The notes: generated from the sequence alone by a model not told the origin. Counted from the stretch's first letter, positions 52,516 to 62,361 are shown. The stretch: DNA of 64,000 nucleotides from Bacillota bacterium (GCA_023408075.1 JAEYKW010000015.1:124001-188000); one strand, 5' to 3'. A program made the numbers and translations.

Positions 52516-53000
52516 TACCGCACATCCACAAGCTTTTCGCCCATAATCTCGAGCGTGCTTTCCTCCCCGCTGCACACAAAGCCATGCTTCTCGTAGAACC
52601 GCCGCGCGCGGCTGTTGTCGCGCAGCACCCAAAGAAAAATGCGCTCATGCCCCTGCTCCCGCAGCGCCGCAACGGTTTCCTTGAGCAGCGCTTCGCCATA
52701 CCCCTTGCCGAAATAATCAGGGCGCAGATAGATCGAGACGATCTCTCCCCATCCGGGCATTTTCTCTTCGCGCGAGGCGCCGAAAGCCGCGCAGCCCACC
52801 GTTATGTCGCCGTCACAGACCATGAGCGCCGAAAGTGTGCCGTCACCGATGTCCTGACGAAATTTGTCCACCCACCTATGATCGTCAATCGCGTCAAGAA
52901 AGTCCTGCGGCACCATGCCCACATACGCCGTCTTCCAGCTCAGCGCATAGATGCGGCTGATATCCTTCACGTCGTCCACCGTGGCTTTGCGAATGTTCAT
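52485..53000 (-). CDS. GNAT-family N-acetyltransferase
   Basis: A 171-residue acetyltransferase starting MNIRKATVDDVKDISRIYA. The acetyl-CoA pyrophosphate loop is LRPDYFGKGYGEALL (an R/Q-x-x-G-x-G/A-like pattern) and the following RRFYEKHGFVCSGEE is the usual last part of the fold. ATG at 53000 with GGGAGC upstream is preferred to an in-frame ATG at 53027. The C-terminal end (SRQPHVSP) is encoded by the repeat array, so the original stop was probably replaced when the repeat arrived. Substrate unknown. Confidence 0.9.
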   Translation of the reverse strand: MNIRKATVDDVKDISRIYALSWKTAYVGMVPQDFLDAIDDHRWVDKFRQDIGDGTLSALMVCDGDITVGCAAFGASREEKMPGWGEIVSIYLRPDYFGKGYGEALLKETVAALREQGHERIFLWVLRDNSRARRFYEKHGFVCSGEESTLEIMGEKLVDVRYVSRQPHVSP

Positions 53001-53108
53001 CCGTCTGCTCCCTAAAATTGATAGCATATTATACCACGTGCCGCGCGATTGCCGCCAGCAGTGCTGATTCCCCCGCCCGCCTCATATGAATGCTATAAGG
53101 AGGCGTTC

Positions 53109-54167
53109 ATGAAAGCCAAACCGTCCTTGAACATATTCCAGATCGCATTTGCGTACATCGGCACCGTGGTGGGTGCGGGCTTCGCCTCGGGGCAGGAGGT
53201 GCTGCAGTTTTTCAACGCGTACGGGCTCTGGGGCCTCGTCGGCATGCTGGTATCGTCGCTGCTGTTTTTCTTCATCGGGTACTCGGTGCTGATGATGGGG
53301 CGGGGTCTGCAGGCGCAGTCTCATCTTCAGATCGTGCGTTTCACCAACGGCTCATTGCTTGGCTCGCTGATCGACATCGTGATCACGCTGTTCATGTTCG
53401 GCGGGCTGGCGGCGATGCTCGCGGGCGCAGGCGCGATCGTCAGGGAGCAGTTTGCTTTTCCGCCCGTGTGGGGTATTCTCGCGATGGCGGTTGTCACGTT
53501 CGTGACCGTGGCGGCGGGCACGCACGGCGTGGTCAACGCGATCAGCTTCGTGGTGCCGTTCCTCATCGTCTCGGTGCTGTACATATCGGTTTCGAGCCTG
53601 CTGCACAATCCCGTCACCCAAGCGGAAATAGAAACCGCGGCGGCTCTGCCCGGCGCAACGCCGAATTGGCTGCTCTCCGCCGTCAACTACGCGTCGTACA
53701 ACATCGTGATATCGGTCGGCGTATTAACGCCGATGGGCGCGGTGACGGCGGACAAACGCAGGCTGTTCTGGGGTGCGCTTGCCGGGGCGCTGGCCCTTGG
53801 GCTCTGTCTGTCCGCCATTTACTTCGGCGTGCTGACCAATATCACCAATGTACATCACATGGAGGTGCCGATGATCGAGATCGCGCGGCAGATATCCCCC
53901 GCCGTTCAGACGGTGTTTGCGGCGGTGCTGTTCGCCGAGGTTTACACCACGGCAGTCGGCAACCTGTTCGGGCTTGTGCAGCGCATCTCACACAAGTTTC
54001 CCAAGTGGGTGTTTGCCGCAGCGGCGACGGCAGCCGCATTTGCCGTGGCGCAGCTCGGGTTTTCGAACATGGTGAAATACCTCTACCCCGCCGTCGGCTA
54101 CGGCGGCATGCTGTTCTTCGGCGGTGTGATCTACGTATGGGTTAAAAAGCGCAGCGCTTTTCGCTGA
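53109..54167 (+). CDS. YkvI-type membrane transporter
   Basis: The 352-residue protein has about ten membrane helices. The start FQIAFAYIGTVVGAGFASGQEV is the strong signature of the YkvI family (APC/LeuT-like fold), whose unwound first helix carries the GAGFASGQE motif. AAGGAGG precedes the ATG at 53109. The family's substrate is not established. It is the first of a two-gene unit with an M15-type peptidase 15 bp downstream, a possible hint at uptake of cell-wall or amino-acid-derived compounds. Confidence 0.9.
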   Translation: MKAKPSLNIFQIAFAYIGTVVGAGFASGQEVLQFFNAYGLWGLVGMLVSSLLFFFIGYSVLMMGRGLQAQSHLQIVRFTNGSLLGSLIDIVITLFMFGGLAAMLAGAGAIVREQFAFPPVWGILAMAVVTFVTVAAGTHGVVNAISFVVPFLIVSVLYISVSSLLHNPVTQAEIETAAALPGATPNWLLSAVNYASYNIVISVGVLTPMGAVTADKRRLFWGALAGALALGLCLSAIYFGVLTNITNVHHMEVPMIEIARQISPAVQTVFAAVLFAEVYTTAVGNLFGLVQRISHKFPKWVFAAAATAAAFAVAQLGFSNMVKYLYPAVGYGGMLFFGGVIYVWVKKRSAFR

Positions 54168-54182
54168 GACAGGAGGCAGCCC

Positions 54183-55115
54183 ATGAACAAATACAAGGTC
54201 TATTTCCTGGCCGCGGCGCTGATTGTGCTTGGCTTTGCCGCATACAGCGTCTATCAGGAGAACGGCGGTGCCGTCAGCGCAATCTCTGTCTCGTATGAAA
54301 ATCCCGATACGATGGCCAAGCGCGATCTGCTCGCGCTGAAAATGGCGTACCCCGAGGATATCACGGGTTTTGAAAAGGACGGACAAACCGTGACATTGCT
54401 CATGAAGAACGGCGCAGAAATCGTCTACGACGACGGACAACCCAAGAGCTTTGACGAAAAGCTCGGCAGCGCGGATGTACAGGACGCGATGGAGATTCCG
54501 TACCCTTTGGAGAGCATCGACAATCTGATGAGCGGCGACGAAGACCCGGGGCGCGTGCGCTGCTACGCGCTGCTCAAGGCTGTGTACGGCGGTTCGCAAA
54601 GCGAGGTGGAAGCGCAGCTGACCAGCGTGGATACGGGCGCGGGAAGCTGTCCTTTTAACGGCAGCAATGGCGCGGCTGATGCTCTCGCCGCCGTGTTTTC
54701 GGACGTGGCTGCATTGATGGAAGACGACCCCGGCCTTTACGGCTTTGTGTACCCGATGAGCGGCACGTTCAACTACCGCGTGATTGCGGGGACGGGGCAG
54801 CTAAGCCCGCACGCGTTTGCGATTGCGGTGGATTTGTGCCGCGACAGCCGCGATTACTGGCAGTGGGCGGGCAGGGAGCAGGGACAAAAGCGCCTAAACG
54901 AGTATCCGCCTGCGCTTGTGGGCGTGTTTGAGAGCCACGGATTTATATGGGGCGGCAAATGGTCACACTTTGATTTTCTGCATTTTGAGTATCGGCCGGA
55001 GCTGATTATTAAGGCAAGGTATGCGGCTGATCCGGCGAGCAGTTGGCATGACGGGTTCCCCGACAGCGAGGATGTGCAGGGGTATGTGAAGATGATTGAG
55101 GAGGCGTGGAAATAA
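54183..55115 (+). CDS. M15-type peptidase (VanY/endolysin-like), membrane anchored
   Basis: A 310-residue exported protein with an N-terminal membrane anchor (about 5-25). The catalytic part near 205-275 is M15C-like: SPHAFAIAVDLC gives the zinc His and Asp, and WSHFDFLHFEYRPEL gives the second zinc His and a substrate-side His. Residues 30-200 form an unassigned domain. It should cleave peptidoglycan peptide side chains outside the membrane. It follows the YkvI-type transporter with AGGAGG upstream. Confidence 0.88.
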   Translation: MNKYKVYFLAAALIVLGFAAYSVYQENGGAVSAISVSYENPDTMAKRDLLALKMAYPEDITGFEKDGQTVTLLMKNGAEIVYDDGQPKSFDEKLGSADVQDAMEIPYPLESIDNLMSGDEDPGRVRCYALLKAVYGGSQSEVEAQLTSVDTGAGSCPFNGSNGAADALAAVFSDVAALMEDDPGLYGFVYPMSGTFNYRVIAGTGQLSPHAFAIAVDLCRDSRDYWQWAGREQGQKRLNEYPPALVGVFESHGFIWGGKWSHFDFLHFEYRPELIIKARYAADPASSWHDGFPDSEDVQGYVKMIEEAWK

Positions 55116-55234
55116 GCGACTGAGAATTATTTGATTAATGCATAGGCCTTTCACAATGCGAATGATGACCATTGCTTTAAACTAATTCTAAAATCGCTTT
55201 ATGCTATATTGAGTATTTTTAACATCTTTGAGTT

Positions 55235-58200
55235 CTATTGAACCGTCACCGTGCAGGCAGTGATGATGCCGTTGCTGGTCGTTGCGGTAATGGTCACAAT
55301 GCCCGGAGCAATTCCCCTGATCTTGCCCTTGGCGTCCACCGTGGCCACCGCTGGGTCGCTGCTCTGCCAAACAACAGCCTTGAAATCCGTATTCTTCGGC
55401 ATGACCGTTGCCTTAAGCGTGGCCGTTTTCCCTGCCTTTACCGTCGTTGCCGTTTTTGATATTTTTACCGCCGTCGGGTAGATTGGCGTCACCGTTACGG
55501 TACAACTGGCCGATATATTGCTTCCATCCTTGGCGGTACACGTGATGACCGCTGTACCGACGCCTTTTGCTGTGATGACGCCGGAGCTCGAAACGGTAGC
55601 TGCTCTCTTATTGCTGGTCGTCCACTTAACATTCCTGTTGCTTGCGGTTGACGGTGCGACTGATGCGGTCAGTTTCAGTTTCTGCGTCCGCATAATAGTG
55701 GCATTGTACTGGCTCAGCGATATCGACGCGACCGGCTGCTTGACGGTAACCGTCTTTTTCACCGTTGTGGTTTTCGTCTTCACTCTTCCCTTGCTGTCCG
55801 TCATCTGCGACACTATCTTGGTGATAATCGTCGCTTTGCCGCCTGCGAGGAACGTTATATTGCCGCTTGCGTCCACCGTAGCAACGACGGGGTTGCTCGA
55901 CGAATAAGTGATTGAGACGACGGTGTATCCCTTGGGCGCGACGGGCGGTGTGATGGTCAGCGCGGTGCCCGCGTTGGATCTGGAGGGCAGCTTCTTTGCG
56001 GCAACGGCACCAATAGACGCAGGCTGACCGATTACAACAGATTGTACGGCTGTATTACCCGGGTATCCCGCGTCACGTACGGTCACCGTATAGCTACCCT
56101 CTGAGAGGCTATAGAAGACGTTGCCAGCCTGCCAGCTTGCGCCGCTGTTGATTGAATACTCATAATATCCGCTGTCGCCACCCGATGCGTATACCGTTAT
56201 CGTACCGTTCGCTCCGCCATACACTGCGTTATCCGTCTTGGAGCAGCTGACGGCTAGCGGGGAATACCGCACAAACTCAGCTGTATAACCGGCGTTTTCC
56301 GTGGCGGTGAACGCGAGGCTTTGGTTCCTTGAAACCTCAACGCCGCCTTTTGTCCAGCGTATGAAACGGCAACCCGCACCGGGTATTGCCGTCAGCCCAA
56401 CCGCTGCGCCGTCGGCATATGTGCCGCCGCCCGATACGGTGCCGTAAGATGCATTGTTCGCCGAAGCAGTTATTGCATAATACACGGGCGTGGTGTCGCT
56501 GTGATGTTTTACTCGTACCGTGTTATTATGTGTATCGGTGTATACAAGGTAATTCTGATAGTCGCCCATTCCCACTACGCCGTCACTGATGGTTTTTGGG
56601 CTATGCTGAAGCATGATATATGTGGGTGCGTTTATCGTGCCCTCGATGGTGGCCAAACCGCCATCAAATGCATTAACGCCGACACAATCCGTGCCGTTCG
56701 CAGTCACATCGCCTTTTACCGAAACCTCGCTGCCGTCGGTGAGAACGGTTATGCCTGTGCCGTCGGTCACATGAATATTTCCATTCACCTTGATCTTGGC
56801 ACCATTATCGGCATATACGCCATAGCCTCCGTTACTGATATTCACGTTACCGGCCACTTCAACCACACCGCCATTGAATCCAATGCCATAAGTAGTTGCC
56901 GACGCATTGCCACTCACCTGAACGATGCCCTCCTCACCATATATGCTCTGGCTGTTGGCACCGGTCGCAATGGCATCGCCTTCCACTTGAATCACACTGT
57001 CTGTGCCTAGATTTAGCAAAATCACACTGGTGCCGTCAGTGCCGGTCGAAACAGCGTCGCCTATCACCCGGATGCGGCCTCCGCTTTTTGCGTAAACGGC
57101 TGTATCCCAGTCACCTGTCGCAGTCGCATTGGTGACGGTCGCCTGGCCGCCATCATAGGCATAGACACCGATCCCATCTTCCGCGTTGCTTGTGACGTTG
57201 AACTCTCCGCTTCCCTCAATATTCACAACACCGCCGCTGCCTACCTGAAGACCGTCGCTTGTATTGCTGGTGACGTTCAGGTTATGCCCGTTTAGATTGA
57301 AGGTAATGGTTTTGCCGGTGATGATGATACCGGCTGGGTAATCGATATCCTTCAGCAGCTTTATGGTATCTCCGCTGACTGCCGCGTTCAGTGCGGCGTC
57401 CAGCGTCGGATACTGAACCGTGCCGACCTCGCAAGTCGCGTCAAATTTCGCACGGACGAGGCTGCTTCCGTCGCTGTAAATCAGGTAGTTTTCATAGTCA
57501 CCCGTTCCCACTACCCCGTCGCTGATGGTTTTTGGGCTATGCTGAAGCATGATATATGTGGGTGCGCTGATTGCGCCATCGATGGTGGCAAACCCGCCAT
57601 CAAATACATCAACGCCGACACAATCCGTGCCGTTCGCAGTCACATCGCCTTTTACCGAAACCTCGCTGCCGTCGGTGAGAACGGTTACGCCTGTGCCGTC
57701 GGTTACATGAATATTGCCGTCCACCTTGATCTTGCCGCCATTGTCGGCATATACGCCCCAGCCGCCGTTGCCGCCATTTACGTTACCGGCCACTTCGACC
57801 ACACCACCATTGATACCAATGCCATAAACTGTTCCTGAGGTGTTGCGGCCCACCTGAATCATGCCATCCTCACTACTTATGCCCTGGCTGTCGGCACCGG
57901 TCGCAATGGCATCGCCTCCCACTTGAATCACACTGTCTGCGTCCAGCAAATACACGCCGGTACCGCCAGTGCCGATCGAAACAGCGTTGCCTGTCACCCG
58001 GATGTGGCCTCCGCTTTTTGCGTAAACGGCTGTATCCCAGTCGCCTGTCGCAGTTGCATTGGTGACGGTCGCATTGCCGCCGTCATAGGCATAGACACCG
58101 ATCCCATATTCCGCGTTGCTTGTGACGTTGAACTCTCCGCTTCCCTCAATATTCACAACGCCGCCGCTGCCTACCTGAAGACCGTCGCTCGTATCGTTGG

Positions 58201-58453
58201 TGACGTTCAAGTTATGCCCGTCCAGATTAAAGGTAATGGTTTTGCCGGTGATAACAATACCGGCAGGGTAATTGACGTTCGCCATCAAATGGATGGTATA
58301 CACACTATCAGTGATGGTCAGTGCCTCAGACAATTCAGTCGCGTTGCTGACATCATATTCATCGTCGGCCGCTAGCGCCGTTGGTATCGGCATCAGCATC
58401 AAAGCCATCGAAGTTGTCAGTAAAAACGTCAAGACTTTTTTTACGGCTTTCAC
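55235..58453 (-). CDS. Large secreted protein with duplicated beta-helix-like region, InlB-type repeat and Big_2 domains
   Basis: The 1072-residue protein starts with GTG at 58453 (GAGGGGTAATACTC before it) and a signal peptide ending TALAADD. Residues 62-325 and 372-637 are two near-identical copies of a Gly/Val/Thr-rich region with many short strands (beta-helix-like, IEGSGEFNVTSNAE in both). Residues 655-730 are InlB B-repeat-like (ASYGTVSGGGTYADGAAV). Then a SprB-like segment (YYEYSINSGASWQAGNVFYS) and two to three Big_2-like Ig domains (YNATIMRTQKLKLTASVAPS; KNTDFKAVVWQSSDPAVATV). There is no LPxTG or SLH motif, so attachment is unclear. Confidence 0.88.
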   Translation of the reverse strand: MKAVKKVLTFLLTTSMALMLMPIPTALAADDEYDVSNATELSEALTITDSVYTIHLMANVNYPAGIVITGKTITFNLDGHNLNVTNDTSDGLQVGSGGVVNIEGSGEFNVTSNAEYGIGVYAYDGGNATVTNATATGDWDTAVYAKSGGHIRVTGNAVSIGTGGTGVYLLDADSVIQVGGDAIATGADSQGISSEDGMIQVGRNTSGTVYGIGINGGVVEVAGNVNGGNGGWGVYADNGGKIKVDGNIHVTDGTGVTVLTDGSEVSVKGDVTANGTDCVGVDVFDGGFATIDGAISAPTYIMLQHSPKTISDGVVGTGDYENYLIYSDGSSLVRAKFDATCEVGTVQYPTLDAALNAAVSGDTIKLLKDIDYPAGIIITGKTITFNLNGHNLNVTSNTSDGLQVGSGGVVNIEGSGEFNVTSNAEDGIGVYAYDGGQATVTNATATGDWDTAVYAKSGGRIRVIGDAVSTGTDGTSVILLNLGTDSVIQVEGDAIATGANSQSIYGEEGIVQVSGNASATTYGIGFNGGVVEVAGNVNISNGGYGVYADNGAKIKVNGNIHVTDGTGITVLTDGSEVSVKGDVTANGTDCVGVNAFDGGLATIEGTINAPTYIMLQHSPKTISDGVVGMGDYQNYLVYTDTHNNTVRVKHHSDTTPVYYAITASANNASYGTVSGGGTYADGAAVGLTAIPGAGCRFIRWTKGGVEVSRNQSLAFTATENAGYTAEFVRYSPLAVSCSKTDNAVYGGANGTITVYASGGDSGYYEYSINSGASWQAGNVFYSLSEGSYTVTVRDAGYPGNTAVQSVVIGQPASIGAVAAKKLPSRSNAGTALTITPPVAPKGYTVVSITYSSSNPVVATVDASGNITFLAGGKATIITKIVSQMTDSKGRVKTKTTTVKKTVTVKQPVASISLSQYNATIMRTQKLKLTASVAPSTASNRNVKWTTSNKRAATVSSSGVITAKGVGTAVITCTAKDGSNISASCTVTVTPIYPTAVKISKTATTVKAGKTATLKATVMPKNTDFKAVVWQSSDPAVATVDAKGKIRGIAPGIVTITATTSNGIITACTVTVQ

Positions 58454-58711
58454 GAGTATTACCCCTCAATAAAGTTATTTTTATACCATTATATACCGGG
58501 ATTCCACACGGACGATTATTTGAAGCCTAATCGTCACATTTTATCGCATATAGACCTATACACAGCATTTTATCACTGAGATTACCTCGTTTCAATATGT
58601 TATACTCTCTGCCTTAAGTTTCTGCTGTAGGACTACAATACATATTGGGCACTGAACCTTGAAGATAAAAGATGCAGAATGCGATTTTTAACGCTATGAC
58701 ATAGTACATTT

Positions 58712-58843
58712 CTAAAAAGCATTAAAAATCAAGCCATCATTCTCTTGATCCTTCCAAATAAGATACATGGTCTTATCGCTAATATTCTTTTCATATTCGT
58801 TAAATTTGGCTAAATACTGATATAAGAAGTCTTCTTTCCTCAT
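58712..58843 (-). CDS. Very short AT-rich reading frame, unknown
   Basis: ATG at 58843 opens a 43-residue frame (MRKEDFLYQYLAKFNEYEKN..., ending GLIFNAF) just upstream of the large surface-protein region. It is more AT-rich than its neighbours and could be a real small protein, an N-terminal fragment of a lost gene, or chance. No clear ribosome site. The rest of the gap 58454-58867 shows nothing I can name. Confidence 0.3.
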   Translation of the reverse strand: MRKEDFLYQYLAKFNEYEKNISDKTMYLIWKDQENDGLIFNAF

Positions 58844-58867
58844 GCGTTTGTTATACTTACCCCTGCT

Positions 58868-60340
58868 TCACCCCATCTTAACCCCGTATTCCTTGCATAT
58901 CTTCTTCACCGCGTTGAACGCAGACACCGCGCCCCCCGGCAATCCGCCGCCGCGCTGCACCCACTGGCCAATCATCATAAAGCCCTTAAGACCGGGCAGC
59001 TCTCCCGAATAAGGCAGTATGTGCCCCATATACGTCTGCCATCCCTGAACCGACCCCTGATAGTTGCCAGTATACCGCACATACGTCATCGGCGTGGCCA
59101 CATCAACCACCTCCACCTTCCCCGCAATTTCGGGGAACCGGCGCTCTATGCGTTCAACCACCTGCTTCGCCGCGCTTTGCTTCTCCTCCGCGTAGCGCTG
59201 CTTATTGGCACAGAGCTGCTCCCATGTTTCATAATCCGTTTCGAGCACGGCCACCAACGCGCTTTTCCCCTCCGGCGCCATTGCACGGTCGTACCAGTAA
59301 TGCCTGAACGACAGATAGTCATACCGAATACCGGCCACCTCTATCGGCTTCTCCAAATACAGGGCGATATTGTGCGGTATATGGGAAATATCAGCATCTA
59401 TGCCGAGCGACACCTGTATCACCGGTGTGATGGGCTTATCATTCCTGAAAGCCTCCTCCCATGCGGAAGTCGTGTACTTGCCGTCGAGCCATTCATAGAG
59501 TGCGGCATGCACATCCCCCGCCGACAGTATGTAATCCGCCATACGTTCCTGTCCGCCCTCTAGCCGTATCCCGACGGCACGGCCGTCTTTGACCAATATC
59601 TTCTCCACCTTCGACCGGTAGTGCACCGCACCGCCGAGCGACAGATAATTCTCTTCCAGCCTGCGGGCAAAGCCGATCGACCCGCCGAGCGGCCAGCCTG
59701 CGTTCCCGGCATGGTGCTGCGCCATATCTATAATGAGTACGAGCAACGGCAGTTCCTCAAGATCGGTATATCCGTAGTACTTTGCAAAGGCCTCGCGCAA
59801 AGCAACGCTTTTCAGGCTGGCAGCAAAGCTGCCCAGCGATGCCTTTCTGTATTTGAGCATCACACGCATAAAGGAGAGGCCTCCCCTTATTGTCCGTATG
59901 AGGTCCGCAGGGCTTTTCATGCCGGTCATGGGCATCGAGGCGCGGCTTAAGGATTTTGCCAGCTTGATCAGCGTTTTCACCGGCTTGCCGTCCTCCGGGG
60001 AAATTTTAAGCAAATGCTCTTTAAGTCGGTCCAGATCACAGTAAAACGTCACTGCTTCGCCCGTGGACGTCTCTACGCATATCGATTCGCTGTGGTGAAT
60101 GAAATGCAGGCTGTCCGCACCGATTTCCTTCATAACGGAATGGAAAAACCGCCCCTCTCCCGAGCCGTAAACATAGCGTATGCAGCCGTCGAAAAGATAG
60201 CTTCCGCGTTTCCAGGACGTGCATAAGCCGCCCGGCAATGTATGCATCTCATGAATCTCCGTATCAAACCCGCTTTTTTGCGCCAGTATACCGGCGCTGA
60301 GGCCCGCGACACCGGCTCCGATAATGATTATCTTTTTCAT
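58868..60340 (-). CDS. CrtI/phytoene desaturase-like FAD-dependent oxidoreductase
   Basis: A 490-residue flavoprotein with the dinucleotide motif KKIIIIGAGVAGLSAGILAQ at the start and the following PGGLCTSWKRGSYLFDGC, then a C-terminal FAD-contact region (MIGQWVQRGGGLPGGAVSAFNA), as in carotenoid desaturases, retinol saturases and related NAD(P)/FAD proteins. No carotenoid genes are near, so the substrate may be another lipid or isoprenoid. GGAG precedes the ATG. It is monocistronic and diverges from the tgl operon. Confidence 0.9.
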   Translation of the reverse strand: MKKIIIIGAGVAGLSAGILAQKSGFDTEIHEMHTLPGGLCTSWKRGSYLFDGCIRYVYGSGEGRFFHSVMKEIGADSLHFIHHSESICVETSTGEAVTFYCDLDRLKEHLLKISPEDGKPVKTLIKLAKSLSRASMPMTGMKSPADLIRTIRGGLSFMRVMLKYRKASLGSFAASLKSVALREAFAKYYGYTDLEELPLLVLIIDMAQHHAGNAGWPLGGSIGFARRLEENYLSLGGAVHYRSKVEKILVKDGRAVGIRLEGGQERMADYILSAGDVHAALYEWLDGKYTTSAWEEAFRNDKPITPVIQVSLGIDADISHIPHNIALYLEKPIEVAGIRYDYLSFRHYWYDRAMAPEGKSALVAVLETDYETWEQLCANKQRYAEEKQSAAKQVVERIERRFPEIAGKVEVVDVATPMTYVRYTGNYQGSVQGWQTYMGHILPYSGELPGLKGFMMIGQWVQRGGGLPGGAVSAFNAVKKICKEYGVKMG

Positions 60341-60568
60341 ACAATTGTTCTCCAGCTATACATTTTATTCGCTTTCAGGCTGACGCACTCTTCCCATAAA
60401 CGGCGCGGCTCTGTTCCGATACAATTTTAGACATAATTTTAATATATCATATCAAATCCTACACAATATTTCAATTTATGCCCTACCATTTACAAAGAAG
60501 CACAAGCTTTGTAAAGCTTTAATACTATGTATCAAGGCTCATTTTGTTCTGAAGGAGAGTACATATCT

Positions 60569-61531
60569 GTGAACGACACTGAAAGCGGCCATAGCCGTTT
60601 AGACAGCATCCGGCTCACCGAAGGCGCGGACAAATGCAAAGCTGTCTTCGAAGAAACCTGCAAAAGCGATAAAGCAGCGGCCTCCGTTTTGATTAACGAC
60701 GGGCGTTTAACGTTTCCGTCCCTGTTTATACTGCTGCCGCAAATCGAATCGTTCCAATTATACCGCCGTCTCAGCCCGATCAGAAAAACCGCTTCATCGA
60801 TCACGGCGCAAATTCTTAAGCCCGCTTCAGCCGGTCGTGCCGGGTATCTGAGGGAGAAAAACGGCACGGAGTATGCGGCGCTCAAGTGGATATTGGAAAC
60901 CGGTAAGCTCGAGAACAGCTTGAATGACGATTATGAAGAAGTTCTGGATATCACCGTATCGGTGCTGATCAACATATATAAGGACAAAAACATTCTGCCG
61001 GATGTGTGCGACATGATATTCGAGCGCGGCAGCAAGGGGCATCACCTTCACGATTTGGTATGGGCCTATTTCCGAAGCAGCGACCCCCATGCGTTAAAGC
61101 TCATCGCGCAGCATCTTGCCTCCCCGCGTGATGCCAAGCTGGCCTGCAGTCTGCTCAATATCGAAGAGAACACCGGCAGCGAAAAGCAGCCGGGGTCATA
61201 TATGCGCTGGCTGGATGAGAACGGGCCGTTTTTGTATTTTACAGATGAGAGCTTTCAGTTATCCAGCAGGCCTGCGTTTTACCGCGTCGATCTTGAGCGA
61301 AAATATGTGCAGAAAGACACTCCCTCCCATATCCAACAGCCGATCGTTCCGGCGGATCGCAACGAACGCAGACGCTTGGAAGCATTTCGAAGCTTGGGTA
61401 ACGAAGAAAAACGGATGCTGGCCGACTATTCTCAACAGGCCCACAGCGATCTCTCCAGATGGAAAACATGGATAGCGCTGCCCGTCGATGAACAAATAAA
61501 AGCTGCAAAGCAGTGCTGTGAGGAAATATGA
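60569..61531 (+). CDS. Unknown protein encoded upstream of, and coupled to, tgl
   Basis: A 320-residue cytoplasmic protein without signal peptide or membrane segment. It is helical, rich in Lys, Glu and Ser, and I recognise no domain. GTG at 60569 is chosen because GAAGGAGAG lies 11 bases upstream; an in-frame ATG at 60527 has no such site. The stop overlaps the tgl start by 4 bp (ATGA), so the protein is made with the spore-coat transglutaminase. It might be a coat protein, a substrate or a helper of Tgl. This is an inference from position. Confidence 0.7.
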   Translation: MNDTESGHSRLDSIRLTEGADKCKAVFEETCKSDKAAASVLINDGRLTFPSLFILLPQIESFQLYRRLSPIRKTASSITAQILKPASAGRAGYLREKNGTEYAALKWILETGKLENSLNDDYEEVLDITVSVLINIYKDKNILPDVCDMIFERGSKGHHLHDLVWAYFRSSDPHALKLIAQHLASPRDAKLACSLLNIEENTGSEKQPGSYMRWLDENGPFLYFTDESFQLSSRPAFYRVDLERKYVQKDTPSHIQQPIVPADRNERRRLEAFRSLGNEEKRMLADYSQQAHSDLSRWKTWIALPVDEQIKAAKQCCEEI

Positions 61532-62361
61532 TTATTATATCGGGCGATGTATTCGACATTTCTGCTGTAACCGGCGAATATCCGGGAGGCTCCATTGGCA
61601 GGCAATTGCTCAGCATCATGTCTCAAAGCAGCCAAAAATACCGGTATGATTCTTTGAGCCAGCTCAAGTTCGAGCTCTGGATGCGCAAAGAGACCGTGAA
61701 TGCAGCCGCAGCACTTAATAACAGCGGCCTTGGGTTTTCGGTTTTTCAAAAATCAAGATGCAACCCCGAGTATTGGGACAGAATGCCAAACGGCGGTTTC
61801 CGGCTTAAGGAAGGAGCCGATGCTGCGGAGGCCATCAACGACATATTTATAAATGGCCGCGCATACGCGACGGAATGCGCCACGGCGATCATCATTGTCT
61901 ATTACAAAGCAGTGCTTGATATCTTCAAGCCTGATGCGTTTAACAGGTTATTCGGAACAATATACCTGATGAACTGGCATTCGATTGATCCGCTGCTGAG
62001 AGAAGTCGGCACACCGCGCAAGGTGGCAGATTTTTTATATGGCGACCGCGCCTATTTCAAAAATCCTGATGTTGACCCGAAGACTCCCCAATGGCAGGGA
62101 GAAAATGTGATCGTTCTGCCGGGCGGACTGTATTACGGACACGGCATCGGGATAGAAAGAGCCGAGGGAATCATCCGTGCATTAAACGCCAACCGAAGAA
62201 AGGACGCGACACAATCGGCTTACTTTCTTGATACGGCGAGCCGCCCCGATTTTATTAAGCTGGCTGATGCCTACGCCCGTTTTGGCCAGACCGCTTCGTT
62301 GGTATGGAGCGATTTTCCGCCCGCGCTCAATAGAACGAGAGTTGCGTTCTCTTCACATTAA
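61528..62361 (+). CDS. tgl: Protein-glutamine gamma-glutamyltransferase (spore coat transglutaminase)
   Basis: This 277-residue enzyme matches Bacillus Tgl closely: start MIIISGDVFD, the catalytic centre AYATECATAIII (Cys117, with Glu116 next to it, equivalent to Cys116/Glu115), and QWQGENVIVLPGG with Glu192 in the place of the third catalytic residue (Glu187). The end HGIGIERAEGIIRALNANR and DATQSAYFLD follow the family as well. It cross-links spore-coat proteins through glutamine-lysine bonds. It is the best evidence in this window that the organism forms spores. Coupled to the unknown gene upstream by ATGA overlap. Confidence 0.95.
   Translation: MIIISGDVFDISAVTGEYPGGSIGRQLLSIMSQSSQKYRYDSLSQLKFELWMRKETVNAAAALNNSGLGFSVFQKSRCNPEYWDRMPNGGFRLKEGADAAEAINDIFINGRAYATECATAIIIVYYKAVLDIFKPDAFNRLFGTIYLMNWHSIDPLLREVGTPRKVADFLYGDRAYFKNPDVDPKTPQWQGENVIVLPGGLYYGHGIGIERAEGIIRALNANRRKDATQSAYFLDTASRPDFIKLADAYARFGQTASLVWSDFPPALNRTRVAFSSH

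Noticed and set aside
55235..58453. Sortase-anchored or S-layer protein
   Set aside because: The C-terminus ends inside a Big_2-like domain (ITACTVTVQ) with no LPxTG motif, hydrophobic tail or SLH repeats.
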